From assembly GCA_011947345.1 (NCBI GenBank), contig JAAVTG010000451.1, positions 49,786-113,785 of the forward strand: 64,000 nucleotides of DNA, given 5' to 3'. A model generated the notes under the pieces. It saw only the letters and a list, made by a program, of their open reading frames with translations, had not been told where the DNA came from and searched no databases. Below are positions 1-10,233 of the stretch, piece after piece. The translations under genes and the position numbers were made by a program. Each line of letters opens with the position of its first letter. The stretch's first letter is position 1. Source of the DNA: Phytophthora quininea (Eukaryota > Oomycota > Peronosporomycetes > Peronosporales > Peronosporaceae).

Positions 1-1071
1 TGGCCAACCTTGGCCGTTGCAACCCCAGCCATGAGCTGCGTGTGACGCTGCACACGGCGGTCGGTGAGTGACAATGCTGTGGATTACTATGCAATCATTT
101 TGCAATGTATTGACGACTGCTGCAGGCTGCGACTCGTTCGCCAACGTGCTCAAGACGCATCTGGAAGAGCGGCAGGTGACGCTCAGCTCGCCGACGTTGC
201 AGGGCACGCCCACGGGCGTCTGCATTGTACTCAGTGGAGTGGTGAGTGTATAGATGTTGATGGTGGAGAGGAGTACAGAGTGGCTAAGGTATGGAGATTT
301 TTGTGCTCGGCAGAATGATCGAAGCTTTGTGACGCACTATGGCGCGTCGCGCAAGTTCAGCATCGAGGTGAGCATTGACAGTTGATTTAGTGCATTAGTG
401 GGGCGGCTTTTAACGCGTGGATGGTCAGCATATCGATGAGCCATTGGTGCTCTCGGCGGACCACTTGCACATTGGAGGTGAAATGTTTTCGGAAGCTTTC
501 GACAAGGAGGCGGTATTGATGAAATGATTGTAAAATAGGTTTCTACAGTTGTGCCAACCTGCGGGCTAAGTTGAAGCCGTTGCTGGAGAAGGCGCGAGAG
601 CACGGCATTACGACGTCGATGGACACAAACTACGACTCGTCGGAGAAGTGGGAAGGGCTGGAGGAGCTATTCCCTCTACTCGACGTGTTCCTGCCCAACG
701 AAGTGGAGGCCATGAAGATCTCCCGCACCGACTCTGTGGACGCTGCGATGGCGTATTTCTCGCAGCGTATTGGTGGTGTGACGGTCATCAAGATTGGTGC
801 TGGTGGTGCGATGGCGAACTGCGCTAAAACGCAGCAGCAGTGGAAGCAAGGCAGTTTCCGTACGACCGTCGTGGACGTGACAGGAGCAGGCGACTCGTTC
901 AACTCGGGATTCCTCGCTGCGTGGAAGACCAACAACGGAGACGTGGGCGATGCCTTGCGCTGGGGTTGCGGAACTGCTTCGAGAACGGTTGCCGCTCTAG
1001 GCGCGTGTGCGTTCCCGCTTTCGTACGACGATGTGCAGGGTGTGATCTCTGGCATCCAAGGAAATAAGTAA
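1..1071 (+). CDS. PfkB-family sugar kinase, 3' part (5' end outside window)
   Basis: C-terminal part of a ribokinase/PfkB carbohydrate kinase, which phosphorylates a sugar or nucleoside with ATP, probably in the cytosol. Exons read 1-63, 126-241, 314-367, 429-477 and 539-1071; the introns (64-125, 242-313, 368-428, 478-538) are all GT-AG, 61-72 bp, and keep the frame. The PfkB signature is near 875-905: VDVTGAGDSF, in which GAGD forms the anion hole and the Asp is the catalytic base. Upstream, TSMDTNYD and DVFLPNEVEA are typical of the family core. The substrate cannot be told from this fragment. Stop TAA is at 1069-1071. The reading is clean, with no frameshift. Confidence 0.85.
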
Positions 1072-1254
1072 ACAGCCAAAACTTCGAGGGCATGAAGAGA
1101 ATTAAATTGTTGCTCAATGACCAGCTTGCTTTGCATAAAGTTCAGGCTGCGTTGCTCTGCTTCACTGCTTCGTTGGTGATCTCAGGCGAAGTCTAGCATC
1201 ATCTTGTGCTAGCGCCGATCGAATTGCCTCCTGTTTGTTGAAGAGATGAACGCA

Positions 1255-1899
1255 TTATTTAGTATACGGTCGATGATGAAAGCCTTGCTTGTCGTACCTG
1301 AACACCCTTGCTGCATGGATCACCATACCAAGCAATGCTCTTATCCTTATTGACAACGAATAATTGCGGCACCGTGAAGAGGTCACAGCGTACAAGATAT
1401 CTACAGCAAAGCAAGGATAGAATAGGTCAGAGTCAAGATCACCGGTACCAAATTCTGTTGAGTCGCCGCACTCTTTGCTCATGAATCCCTTTTCGAGGCC
1501 GATGCTGAAAGGAAACTCTTTCAGTTCACGAAAGTTGCTGGCATTTCGCCCCTTGACTGCGTAAGCTTCCAGCTCTTCATGTGACTCCTGCGTCAAGCCG
1601 AGGAACTGCACGGCTACAATGGCAATCATAACAAAAGTAATGTGAGTTCCATACAAGCGGGTCACTGTAGCCCCACTCACCTTCACCGCTCATAGCTTCA
1701 TGTAGATACTTGAATATTTGCAGAGCTTCGCGCGACATGCTGCACCAGGTCCCCTATGGATCAAAGCAGCAAGAATGAGCCTTCGGATCCTACCAACCGT
1801 GCACTCAGTTGCCACTTACGAAAAACAAGATGCAGGTGACTTTGTTCCGCGCCAATTGTACTGGGTCGCCACGGAGGAACTCGACCTGCTCGATATCAT
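1255..1899 (-). CDS. Small spliced gene of unknown function (tentative model)
   Basis: Read on the minus strand, three exons join in frame: 1899-1820 (ATG at 1897-1899), 1739-1681 and 1613-1255. The introns are 1819-1740 (gtaagt...gcag) and 1680-1614 (gtgagt...tag). The exons sum to 498 nt, exactly 166 codons including the stop, which supports the model over the single open frame inside 1255-1686, whose first codon is GTG and whose start coincides with the second donor site. The predicted protein has about 165 residues, with an acidic helical middle and a basic C-terminus; no family was recognised. A further upstream exon or another start is possible. Confidence 0.4.
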
Positions 1900-1946
1900 G
1901 AGCAGCTACACAGAGGAGTGAGTGGATCTCCAAGCATAGTACCGTA

Positions 1947-2192
1947 TTAGTAGTATGCTTCATCTCCACCCTGTTTCAATTGCACATCGTGTATCATCCG
2001 CTCGTACTTGGCCTTCCACCATCCGCTGAACAGCACGACGCCGACGACAGCCACCACAAACAAGTAGTCCTTAATCAGCCAGTCACCGGTGGAAATGTAC
2101 GTAAGCCATGCAGCAACGGTGCCCAGCAGCGCCGCCCGTGCCGGCACTCGAGTGTTGCTGGTGCCCATCGACGACGTTTCACGATTGAGCAT
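1947..2192 (-). CDS. Small membrane protein, 81 aa, hypothetical
   Basis: Open frame with ATG at 2190-2192 and stop at 1947. It shows two hydrophobic segments, about residues 18-36 (ARAALLGTVAAWLTYIS) and 43-60 (YLFVVAVVGVVLFSGWW), followed by a charged, Tyr-rich tail. It lies 90 bp downstream of the stop of the ABC transporter gene on the same strand. Small two-helix proteins of this kind occur in ER and mitochondrial membranes, but no family could be named. It could instead be the last exon of something larger. Confidence 0.45.
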   Translation of the reverse strand: MLNRETSSMGTSNTRVPARAALLGTVAAWLTYISTGDWLIKDYLFVVAVVGVVLFSGWWKAKYERMIHDVQLKQGGDEAYY

Positions 2193-2282
2193 ATCTTCCG
2201 ATGTGCCGATAAATGGGTACCAACAACTTCAACTTCATAGTTGCCCTTTAGTGAAAGGCTTTTACGAAAGCTCTACAGTGTT

Positions 2283-4362
2283 CTATACAGTGTTCTTGCT
2301 CTCGTCAGAGTTGTCGTCATCGTCGCTGAACATGTCGAGCACGTGGTGGTTCTGGCGCCCCCACATTTCGGCGTACTTGCCCTTGGAATCTCTCAACAGC
2401 TCCTCGTGCGAGCCCTGCTGCACTACGCGACCCTTGTCGAACACGATGATCTCGTCGGCGTCCTGGATCGTCGACAAGCGGTGGGCAATGATCAGAGATG
2501 TGCGGTTCTCGCCGATAGCAGCGAACTCGCGCACGATCTCTGACTCAGTCTCTGAGTCCAGCGCACTGGTGGCCTCGTCGAACAGCAAGATCGGCGAGTC
2601 TTTGAGGATGGCGCGCGCAATCGACACACGCTGCTTTTCGCCGCCGGAAAGTTTCAGACCTCGCTCACCCACGCGGGTGTTGTAGCCGTCCGGGAAGCTC
2701 TCGATGGACGGGTGGATCTGCGAGACCCGGGCCGCGTTCATCACCTCCTCGGGCGTCGCACTCAGACGGCCGTAGTTGATGTTATAGAAGATCGTGTCGT
2801 TGAACAAGACTGTGTCCTGCGGGACGATGGCGATGGCCTGGCGCAGTTCGTTCAGACTCAGCTGGCGAATGTCCTTGCCATCGATCAGGATCTGACCGCT
2901 CTGGGGGTCGTAGAAGCGGTAGAGCAGACGCAGAACCGTCGACTTACCAGAGCCACTAGTGCCTACGATTGCGACGCGCTTGCCGGCTTCTACTTTAAAC
3001 GACGTTTTACGCAGGATCGGCAGCTCCGAGCGGTACGCGAACTCGACGTCACGGAATTCGATCGTCTTGGGCTCCCTTCCAGTCAAGGACAGCGTCTCCT
3101 CCGGGTTGGTGATGACTGGCGTCACCGCGCCCAGTTTGAACATGGACTCCATGTCGGTCACTGATTGACGCACTTCACGGTAGATGCTGCCGATGAAATT
3201 CAGCGGGATGGACAATTGGAAGAGCAGGCCATTTACGAGCACAAGATCGCCGACCGTCAAGGTGCCAGCCGCGATTCCTTCGCAGGCCATGTACATGATG
3301 GCCGTCAAGCCTACACTGAAGATGCCGTTCTGGCCGGCGTTCAAGAACGCGAGCGACGTTTGCGTCTTCAGCGCTGCCGTCTGGTATCCCTTGAGGGACT
3401 CGTCGTAGCGTGCAGTCTCGTGCTCTTCATTGCCGAAGTATTTGACGGTCTCGTAGTTCATCAACGAGTCAATGACCTTGGCTCCAGCCTCGTTCTCCAG
3501 GCGGTTCATCTCGCGACGAATCTCGTCACGCCACTGGGTCACCAGCACCGTGAAGGTCGTGTAGGCCGTCAACGTGCCGAGCGTCACGCCCGCGTAGGGC
3601 ATTCCGAAGCTCGTGGCCATGATAGTGCTCACCAAACCGATCTCCAGCACCGTCGGCACGACTCGGAAGGCCATGGCACGCAGCACGAAGTCGATGGATC
3701 TCGAACCTCTGTCGATGATGCGGGACAGCGCTCCCGTCTGCCTGTCCAAGTGGAACTTCAGATCCATGGCGTGCAAGTGGTTGAAGACCCTCACCGCCAC
3801 CTTGCGGATGGTCTTTTGGGCGACGGTGGCGAACACGGCGTTGGCCAATTCGGAGGACGCGCTGGCACTGAACCGGGCGAGGCCGTAGCCGAGCACCATG
3901 GCCAATGGCACTGCGATCTCAGGAGATCCAGCCAAAGCTGCGGAGGTTTCTCCCATGGTGTTGACCAGCTCCTTGAAGATGAAAGGGACCTGGATGGTCA
4001 ACGCCTTGGCGGCCACCACGAGACCGGCGGAGATGAGCACCTTCTGCTTGATCTCCTTGGCCTCCTTGAGTCCCCGCTGGGCCACAGATGGCCCATGAGG
4101 AAGCTCAGGATCTCTCGGGAAGTGTCGGGAGGTCGGTCCAGCCCCATGCCGCTCAGGGCGTTCAGAGGTTTGGGTTTCTTCTGCTTCTTTTGGTCATCCA
4201 GAGCCGACGTTGAGAAGCTCAAGACGGAGTTGCCAAGAGCGGGAAGCAACGGCGAGCGGATACGGAAGGAGGAGGGCGCGGCTGAGGCGGTGCGGGCGCG
4301 GTGCACTGCGTCCAGCCGCCGCACGCCCGCAGGAGGAAGCTGCGCCCGTGGAGCAGCGACAT
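2283..4362 (-). CDS. ATM1: Mitochondrial half ABC transporter, ATM1/ABCB7 type (frameshifted)
   Basis: Half-size ABC exporter (TMD-NBD). ATM1/ABCB7 proteins sit in the mitochondrial inner membrane and export a glutathione-linked sulfur/iron species needed for cytosolic Fe-S assembly. The membrane domain carries [17 protein letters not shown], the glutathione-site helix typical of the ATM1 group. The NBD has Walker [10 protein letters not shown], signature LSGGEKQR, Walker [13 protein letters not shown] and the H-loop IAHRLST. The likely start is ATG 4360-4362 ([17 protein letters not shown]), a basic, Arg-containing leader fitting a mitochondrial presequence. Two single-base frame changes interrupt it, one between about 4230 and 4350 and one at the GGGG run near 4090; the frame after 4085 then runs 600 codons unbroken. 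Given the conservation, indel errors are more likely than decay. Confidence 0.85.
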
Positions 4363-4908
4363 GGAGAGCCAAAGCTGAAGTGACGTACTGGTACCAGCGT
4401 GCCGACGGCGCGTGCCAAGTCTTCGTTTAAGTACGTTTTCGTAAACGATTGCGGAGATCAAAGAGAATGTTGGTCCTAACGTTGCCTTTTTCGCTAGTCG
4501 TGCATTATTGGCCAATGGAATTCACCTTCACTTGGTTGCTATCGATGTGGTCCTGATCGAACCAACGTTGGTTGACCTGTTTTCAGTTGCTTGCCTATCA
4601 CCGTCGTCTGTCATTTACAAGCCGAGGCGTTCACAACACTCAAAAGTCGGTCCGCAGCGACGTCTTATCCTTTGTCACCGGATGGCACAAGCCGCGTCGG
4701 CACATTCTGACCAAACAGACGTCGGCTGTCCAACGACTATTTCAAACGTACTCTAAGGCGTTGATGAGGTTTTGCAACGTTTGCCTATATCTGGCCAACG
4801 CATTTCAACGCCCATGAAGAGATCGAACACCACGATCGATTAAGATCTCACTTTCGAAGCTGCCAAGTTCTGCTCCATTGACAAACTCCACCAATTCTCC
4901 CTGTCGAC
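4363..4908. other. Divergent intergenic region between ATM1-like gene and EEP gene A
   Basis: About 545 bp separate the minus-strand ABC transporter and the plus-strand EEP gene, so both promoters should lie here. Short open frames are present, but none has a recognisable domain or a splice partner. CTCACTTTC near 4848 resembles the oomycete initiator (Inr, TCAYTYY core) about 60 bp before the EEP start. Confidence 0.4.
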
Positions 4909-5885
4909 ATGAAACTCGACCGCACTTTGCTACTGGGAGCTCTCGCTCTTGTCGGCGTGTCAGGCTCCAATTGCGGTGTCGCGTCTCATTTGAAAGTCAT
5001 GAGCTTCAATCTGCGCACGTCGATGGCCAACGATCCGTGTCCGAGTGGGTGCTGGGAGCAACGCAAGTGGCGAGTGAAGCAGCTCGTGGACAAGTACGAG
5101 CCCGACCTCATCGGTACGCAAGAAGGAGCGCCAGACCAGATCCAATTCTTCCAAGACCAATTGGCCTTCGCCAGTACGGGCGAGTGTGCTGGCCCCTGCC
5201 AATGGAACGAGCGTGACAGCATTTTTACAAGACGGACCGATGGGATGTCCTCGAGACGTCGACGTTCGCTCTGGTACTGCCGTAGCAATCACTTTTCTAT
5301 TGTTATTGTAAACTAACTATTTTCTGTTGTTTGTAGAGCGATACACCGGATATTGTGCCATCCAACACGTGGAACTTGCAGTACCTGCGGACGTTGGTGA
5401 TCGCTCGCTTCCAGGACAAGTCGACCAAACACGTCGTCTGCATGCTGAACACCCACTTTGACATCTCACTAGGACAACCACAGTCGTCTCTTTTGGTCGC
5501 CAGGAGGTTGAGTCAGCACTGTCAGCCTTCCGACACCGTGGTTATGACGGGAGACCTCAACACGGTCCCTGAAAGTGCTGCGGTTCAGTACCTTGTCGGC
5601 CAAGGTCCGTTGGATGGGGCTAACTCTCCGATCCCCCTGTACGAGACGTTGACGGCTGCCGGCGCTGGAGGCCCGACCTGGATCGGCTCGTCGTTCGGGA
5701 ACCAACCGGCCGGCAGCAAGTTCGACTACATCTTCACTCGCCACGACAACAACTCGTGCCTGCTGAGCGGCACGGTTCTGGTCGACACCTTTGACGGGTA
5801 TTCGAGCTCGGACCACGCCGTTCCTCTGTCGGAATTCTGTCTCGGAGCCAAATGCTCGAGATGCATCGCGTGGAGATTAAACTGA
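4909..5885 (+). CDS. Secreted endonuclease/exonuclease/phosphatase-family protein (paralogue A)
   Basis: DNase I-like (EEP) fold protein with an N-terminal signal peptide (MKLDRTLLLGALALVGVSGS), so probably secreted. Exon 1 is 4909-5273, intron 5274-5336 (63 bp, with ctaac branch-like motif), exon 2 5337-5885. Expected EEP catalytic motifs are present: MSFNLR (Asn), GTQEG (Glu), NTHFD, TGDLNT (Asp/Asn) and SSDHA (Asp/His). The frame breaks near 5222: one base is missing at the TTTTT run before ACAAG compared with paralogues B and C, after which the exon-1 tail matches them again. The substrate is unknown; the family includes nucleases and phosphodiesterases. It is the first of three related genes within 5 kb. 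Confidence 0.8.
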
Positions 5886-6585
5886 GTACGAACGCCACGC
5901 TGCCATAGGCGACACAAATACAGTGACGACAACTTTGTTTACATGTTTGTCGCGCTGCGGCTGATGATCTGCACCGTGCAGTCGTTTCTTGCTGCGAAAG
6001 TAAACTTTGCGGCGTTGTAAGAAATCCCGGGAAGCTGTTTCTGACTACTCACCAGCGATAGATTAACATATCCGTAGCAGTTTACGCGGCCAAGTTGATT
6101 ATGAAGACCCACTAAAGACGCGACAACCAGTAGTCTAGGAACTGCTCAGTGCAGCAGCAAACCAAGGTCAATTCACTTTTCAATTTGCTATCCATTACGC
6201 CAGCCTGCTAAGTTTTCTCAAGAGATAACCGAACCTCTAGTGATCATCGATCACGCAGCCACCTGACGAGGCATATGTTTGTTGCACTTCCCTGGCCCAC
6301 CCACAAACTCGTGCATTTGTGATGGCTCCATCGGGGCTTTGCAGGACTTTAATTGACGATTCTCGCCACACAACAACCAAGCTCTCGTAACCCCGCGTTA
6401 AGCATCTGCTTCCAACACATCTCAACTCGCATCCTACGTCCTATCTGAGCGACTAAAGATTAAAGCGTGCGCTCCAGCAACGAGTGACGACCGTCCTGCA
6501 ACGAACTCCAGTTATCAGCCGATCACCACTCGAGACCATTCCTCACTCTCCAATTTGCCGGTCTCCGATCATCTCCAACTTGACG
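5886..6585. other. Intergenic region between EEP genes A and B
   Basis: About 700 bp without a supported gene. It should hold the 3' end of paralogue A and the promoter and 5' UTR of paralogue B. Only short unconvincing open frames were seen. Confidence 0.4.
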
Positions 6586-7491
6586 ATGCAGTTCTCCACG
6601 TTGCTCCTCGGTCTGGCCGCTCTCGCGAACCCCGTTCTTGGTGGAAACCCCGACGTGACTCCGCAATTCAAGGTCTTCAGCTTCAACCTCCGCACGTCAC
6701 TTGCCAACGACAAATGTCCGAGTGGATGCTGGGAGCAGCGTCGTTGGCGTGCCAAGCAGCTCGTGGACAAGTACGAGCCCGATTTCATCGGCACCCAGGA
6801 AGGAGCCCCCGACCAAATCGAGTTCTTCCAGACCAACGTGTCGTACGCCAGCGTGGGTGAGTGCGCCGGCGAATGCAAGTGGAACGAGCGTGACGCAATC
6901 TTCTACAAGCCCGAGCGTTGGGAGGTCCTCGAGAACACGACGTTCGCCTTGAGTGACACGCCTGAGGTGCTCGGTTCGAACGGATGGAAGTTGCAGTATC
7001 TGCGTGCGGCCGTGATGGCTCGCTTCCAGGAGAAGGCCAACGGCAACGTCGTCTGCCTTTTGAACACGCACTTCGACGTGGATCTGGGCCACAACGAGTC
7101 GGCTGTACTGGTCGCCCAGCGCTTCAGCGAATTCTGCAAGCCGACCGACGTGGCGCTCATGACCGGCGACTTCAACGCACTGCCCAACACCACCGCCATG
7201 CTGTACCTGGCCAACGCGGCCCCCATCAACGGAACCTTCACGCCGATCCCCATGTACGACTCGCTCACTCGTGTGGGCCATGGCCAGTCCACGTGGATCG
7301 GCTCGTCGTTCGGCAACCAGACCTTCGAGCCTTACAAATTCGACTACATCTTCACCCGTAAAGACCCGCAGACGTGTCTGCAGAACGCCCTGATTTTGAC
7401 CGACACTTTCGACGGCTACTCCAGCTCGGACCACGCCGTGATCATGTCCGAGTACTGCATCGGCACCCTCTGCAGCAGATGCTTCCCGTAA
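6586..7491 (+). CDS. Secreted endonuclease/exonuclease/phosphatase-family protein (paralogue B, intronless)
   Basis: 301-residue EEP-fold protein. The open frame extends upstream to 6484, but ATG 6586 is chosen because it starts a clean signal peptide (MQFSTLLLGLAALANPVLGG). Catalytic motifs: FSFNLR, GTQEG, NTHFD, TGDFNA and SSDHA. Cys pairs such as CPSGCW and GECAGEC are shared with paralogues A and C and suggest disulfides, fitting secretion. Paralogues A and C have an intron immediately before the SDTP motif; B reads straight through (FALSDTPEV), so it has probably lost that intron. This copy has no frameshift and is the best reference for the family in this window. Confidence 0.88.
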   Translation: MQFSTLLLGLAALANPVLGGNPDVTPQFKVFSFNLRTSLANDKCPSGCWEQRRWRAKQLVDKYEPDFIGTQEGAPDQIEFFQTNVSYASVGECAGECKWNERDAIFYKPERWEVLENTTFALSDTPEVLGSNGWKLQYLRAAVMARFQEKANGNVVCLLNTHFDVDLGHNESAVLVAQRFSEFCKPTDVALMTGDFNALPNTTAMLYLANAAPINGTFTPIPMYDSLTRVGHGQSTWIGSSFGNQTFEPYKFDYIFTRKDPQTCLQNALILTDTFDGYSSSDHAVIMSEYCIGTLCSRCFP

Positions 7492-7582
7492 GCAGCACCT
7501 TCCACTTGGAAGCAATCCTCTACGGATACCTTGAATAGCAAAAATACACAGTTCCTTTCGCTGTATACAAGTAGTTTTGGCA

Positions 7583-8920
7583 ATGAAGCGCCGCAGTGAT
7601 GCGTCTGTGCAGATCCTGGTGCTCTCCGTCGTTTGCTTCTGCTGTCCGGGTCTGTTCAATGCTCTGACCTCCTTTGCAAGTGGGTTGTCCGATCCAACCG
7701 TAGCGTATCGAGGAAATGTGATCGTGTATGTAACTTTCGCGAGCTGCAGTTTGTTTGTATCTGCACGGGTCTCAAATGTGAAAGTGGCGTTGTTACTTGG
7801 AACTGTCGGCTACGTTTGCTACGCTGCAGCTCTTCTGAACCTCCAAGTATCAATCTGTGAATATCCCTTCCAACTCTACTATTTATCGTGTGTTGCTCTG
7901 GGGGTGTCGGCTGGATTCTTGTGGACTGCTCAAGGACGGATGATCATGAGTTACGCTACGTCGGACAACCAAGGCTCGTATCTGAGCACGTTTTGGATCA
8001 TCTTCAATCTGGGAGCAGCGTCCGGCGGAGCTATCAGCTTTGCTCTCAATGTCTTTGATGATTCCGGAGCAAAACAAGCGTCGACGTCTGTATACGCAGT
8101 GTTTCTCGGCATGATGAGTGGAGGAGTTCTTCTCGTACTGTTTGGTATTGTCGACTCGAAGCACGTGGATCGAGAAGACGGCACCGTCGTTGGTATCATT
8201 CGCCAGGGTGAAGTGGCGATTACAAGTTTGGGAAATGTTTATCGACAGTTCTCATCAACGCAGCTACTTGCTCTGCTTTTCCTGCTCCCGTTGTTCGCTT
8301 ACAGCAATTGGTTTTACACGTATCATTCCTTTTACAACGTTTCCATGTTCAATGCACATTCGAGTGGGTTGGCGAGTGCGTTCTACTGGCTGGCACAAAT
8401 GGCGGCGGCATACATTTCTGGTCGCCTTCTTGACGGTCAAGTGATTGCTGGGCTGCAGTCTCTGATTGTTGTTGCAGTTCTTGCCAACGTCATGTGGGCT
8501 GCTGGTTTCTACGTCCAGTCTGCATTTCAACTGCGATATGACCATCCTCGAAATGTCGATGTGGTCTCGGAGTTCACTACTTTTCTGTCGCCATTCCTGC
8601 TCTACGTCTTCTACGGATGGAACGATGCGCTATGCCAAGTGTGGATTTATTGGTTTCTGGGCACACTTGGCAAGCGAGACCCAATGGTCTGCGGATATTT
8701 CGCAGGAGTTTATAAAGGTGTTCAAGCTATCAGCTCCGCTGCTGCGTGGTATATTGGCGCAGTGAAGACGGAACCGCAGCATCAACTCCTCATCAATTGG
8801 CTGCTGTGCAACGTTGGAGTGTTCGGCGCCTCCATGTCGCTAAGAATCTTCGATTCGGACAGCTTTGACAAGGAAAATAAACCACTTCTACAACAAAATA
8901 CTGACGGCATTGACGGTTAA
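7583..8920 (+). CDS. UNC93-like / major-facilitator-type membrane protein
   Basis: 445-residue polytopic membrane protein read without interruption from ATG 7583. About 11-12 hydrophobic segments are spread over the length, with the first at residues 10-30. The motif GFLWTAQGRMIMSYAT near residue 112 is characteristic of UNC93/DUF895-like members of the MFS superfamily (aromatic-W-T-x-x-G). It ends in a polar tail (SFDKENKPLLQQN) likely to be cytosolic. UNC93 relatives act as channel regulators or trafficking factors and some as transporters; the function here is unknown. It is 91 bp downstream of EEP gene B and converges with EEP gene C, the stops being only 8 bp apart, so the two transcripts must overlap in their 3' UTRs. 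Confidence 0.75.
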   Translation: MKRRSDASVQILVLSVVCFCCPGLFNALTSFASGLSDPTVAYRGNVIVYVTFASCSLFVSARVSNVKVALLLGTVGYVCYAAALLNLQVSICEYPFQLYYLSCVALGVSAGFLWTAQGRMIMSYATSDNQGSYLSTFWIIFNLGAASGGAISFALNVFDDSGAKQASTSVYAVFLGMMSGGVLLVLFGIVDSKHVDREDGTVVGIIRQGEVAITSLGNVYRQFSSTQLLALLFLLPLFAYSNWFYTYHSFYNVSMFNAHSSGLASAFYWLAQMAAAYISGRLLDGQVIAGLQSLIVVAVLANVMWAAGFYVQSAFQLRYDHPRNVDVVSEFTTFLSPFLLYVFYGWNDALCQVWIYWFLGTLGKRDPMVCGYFAGVYKGVQAISSAAAWYIGAVKTEPQHQLLINWLLCNVGVFGASMSLRIFDSDSFDKENKPLLQQNTDGIDG

Positions 8921-8928
8921 ACGAGGCG

Positions 8929-9934
8929 CTACAGTTGCGACTGGAAGTCGAAGCTTTTTCCTGACGTGGAGAGGCAGTCAGAGCACTGGGATCCAACGCA
9001 GAACGTCGACATTGGGACCGCGTGATCGGAGCTCGAGTATCCATCAAAAGTATCTACCAGAATTGAGGCGTTCTGCAGACACGTGTTGCTGTCGTGGCGT
9101 GTGAAAATGTAGTCGAACTTGCTGCCTGTAGGTTTGTTGCCAAAGGAGGAGCCGATCCAGGTCGGACCTCCCTGGCCTGCGGCTATGAGCGAATCGTACA
9201 TTAAAATCGGCGACGGTGATCCGTCGATCGATGCCTCGTTGCCTAGATACTGCATGGCAGAAGTCTCAGGTAGTGCGTTAAAGTCTCCCGTCACGGCCGT
9301 CAGGTCGCTGGTCTTGCAGAACTTGTTGAAGCGCTCGGCAATCAACACGGCCGACTTGTCGTGGCCTCGATCGATGTCGAAGTGGGTGTTCAACATGCAC
9401 ACAACACCACCACTTTTGCTCTGAAAGCGAGCCATCACCGCCGCACGAAGATACTGGAGGTTCCAAGTGTTCGATCCGATCACTTCAGGCGTATCACTCT
9501 GCCAAAACAAATTGTTAGTTGTCAATCGACTGTAGAGTAGAGGAAGTCTCGCCGCTTACCAAGGCGAACGTCGTGTTTTCGAGGACCTCCCACCGGTCCG
9601 GATTGTAGAAGATGCTGTCGCGTTCGTTTGAAGAACACTCGCCAGCACATTCGCCGACACTTTTGTACGCCGAATTGGTCTGGAAGAACTCGATCTGGTC
9701 GGGTGCTCCTTCCTGCGTTCCGATAAGGTCGGGTTGGTATTTCTCGACCAACTTCTTGGCTCGCCACTTTCGCTGCTCCCAACACCCGCTCGGACATTTG
9801 TCGTTGGCGAACGTTGTGCGCAGGTTGAAGGTCATGACTTTGACTTGGCACGTTGTCGACTGATCGACATCACCGCCGAGAACTGCAACAAAGAGCGCTG
9901 CAAGACCGAGAAGGGTCGACTTGGTGAACTGCAT
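8929..9934 (-). CDS. Secreted endonuclease/exonuclease/phosphatase-family protein (paralogue C)
   Basis: Third EEP-fold paralogue, on the opposite strand. Exon 1 is 9934-9560 (125 codons), intron 9559-9499 (61 bp, gtaagc...ggcag), exon 2 9498-8929 (190 codons including stop), giving 314 residues with no frameshift. Signal peptide is MQFTKSTLLGLAALFVAVLGG. Motifs: MTFNLR, GTQEG, NTHFD, TGDFNA and SSDHA. The intron is at exactly the same place as in paralogue A. The C-terminus is extended after CSDCL compared with A and B. It shares a divergent promoter region (9935-10233) with the large TPR-protein gene. Confidence 0.85.
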
Positions 9935-10204
9935 CGTTGGGATTCTTGACGAATTGAAAAGTGGTGATACCTTTCCGACTTTTTGGACTCTATTAGTTTG
10001 TTGTCGGGTTATCCAGTTGGTCCAACGATTCTTCTCACAAAACAGCGGGGCCAACTACATGAGTTCATTCAACACGGACAGCAAAAAAACTTAATTAAAT
10101 CAGAAACGTTTTGCCTGCTGTTTGCAGTTTGCTTTAAACAAAAATGTATGATATGGGCGCCGAAATAGTTGTTACTTGGCTAAATATGTTGTGAGTTTCC
10201 AGGC

Positions 10205-10220
10205 TAGGGCGTTCATTTAG
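10205..10220 (+). promoter_or_regulatory. Possible oomycete initiator-like element
   Basis: The string GTTCATTTAG around 10211 resembles the oomycete core-promoter Inr (TCATTY followed by T-rich bases) and lies about 20 bp before the ATG at 10234. This is a motif match by eye only. Confidence 0.25.
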
Positions 10221-10233
10221 TCCGCGAACAGCT

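Noticed and set aside
1718..1921. 67-codon plus-strand frame
   Set aside because: A minus-strand spliced model with two in-frame GT-AG introns explains the region better.
3165..4430. 421-codon plus-strand frame opposite the ABC transporter
   Set aside because: Antisense of the ATM1-like NBD/TMD, His/Arg-rich, with no domain; the minus strand has all ABC motifs.
6697..7659. 320-codon minus-strand frame opposite EEP gene B
   Set aside because: Shadow of the EEP coding sequence; the plus strand has signal peptide and catalytic motifs.
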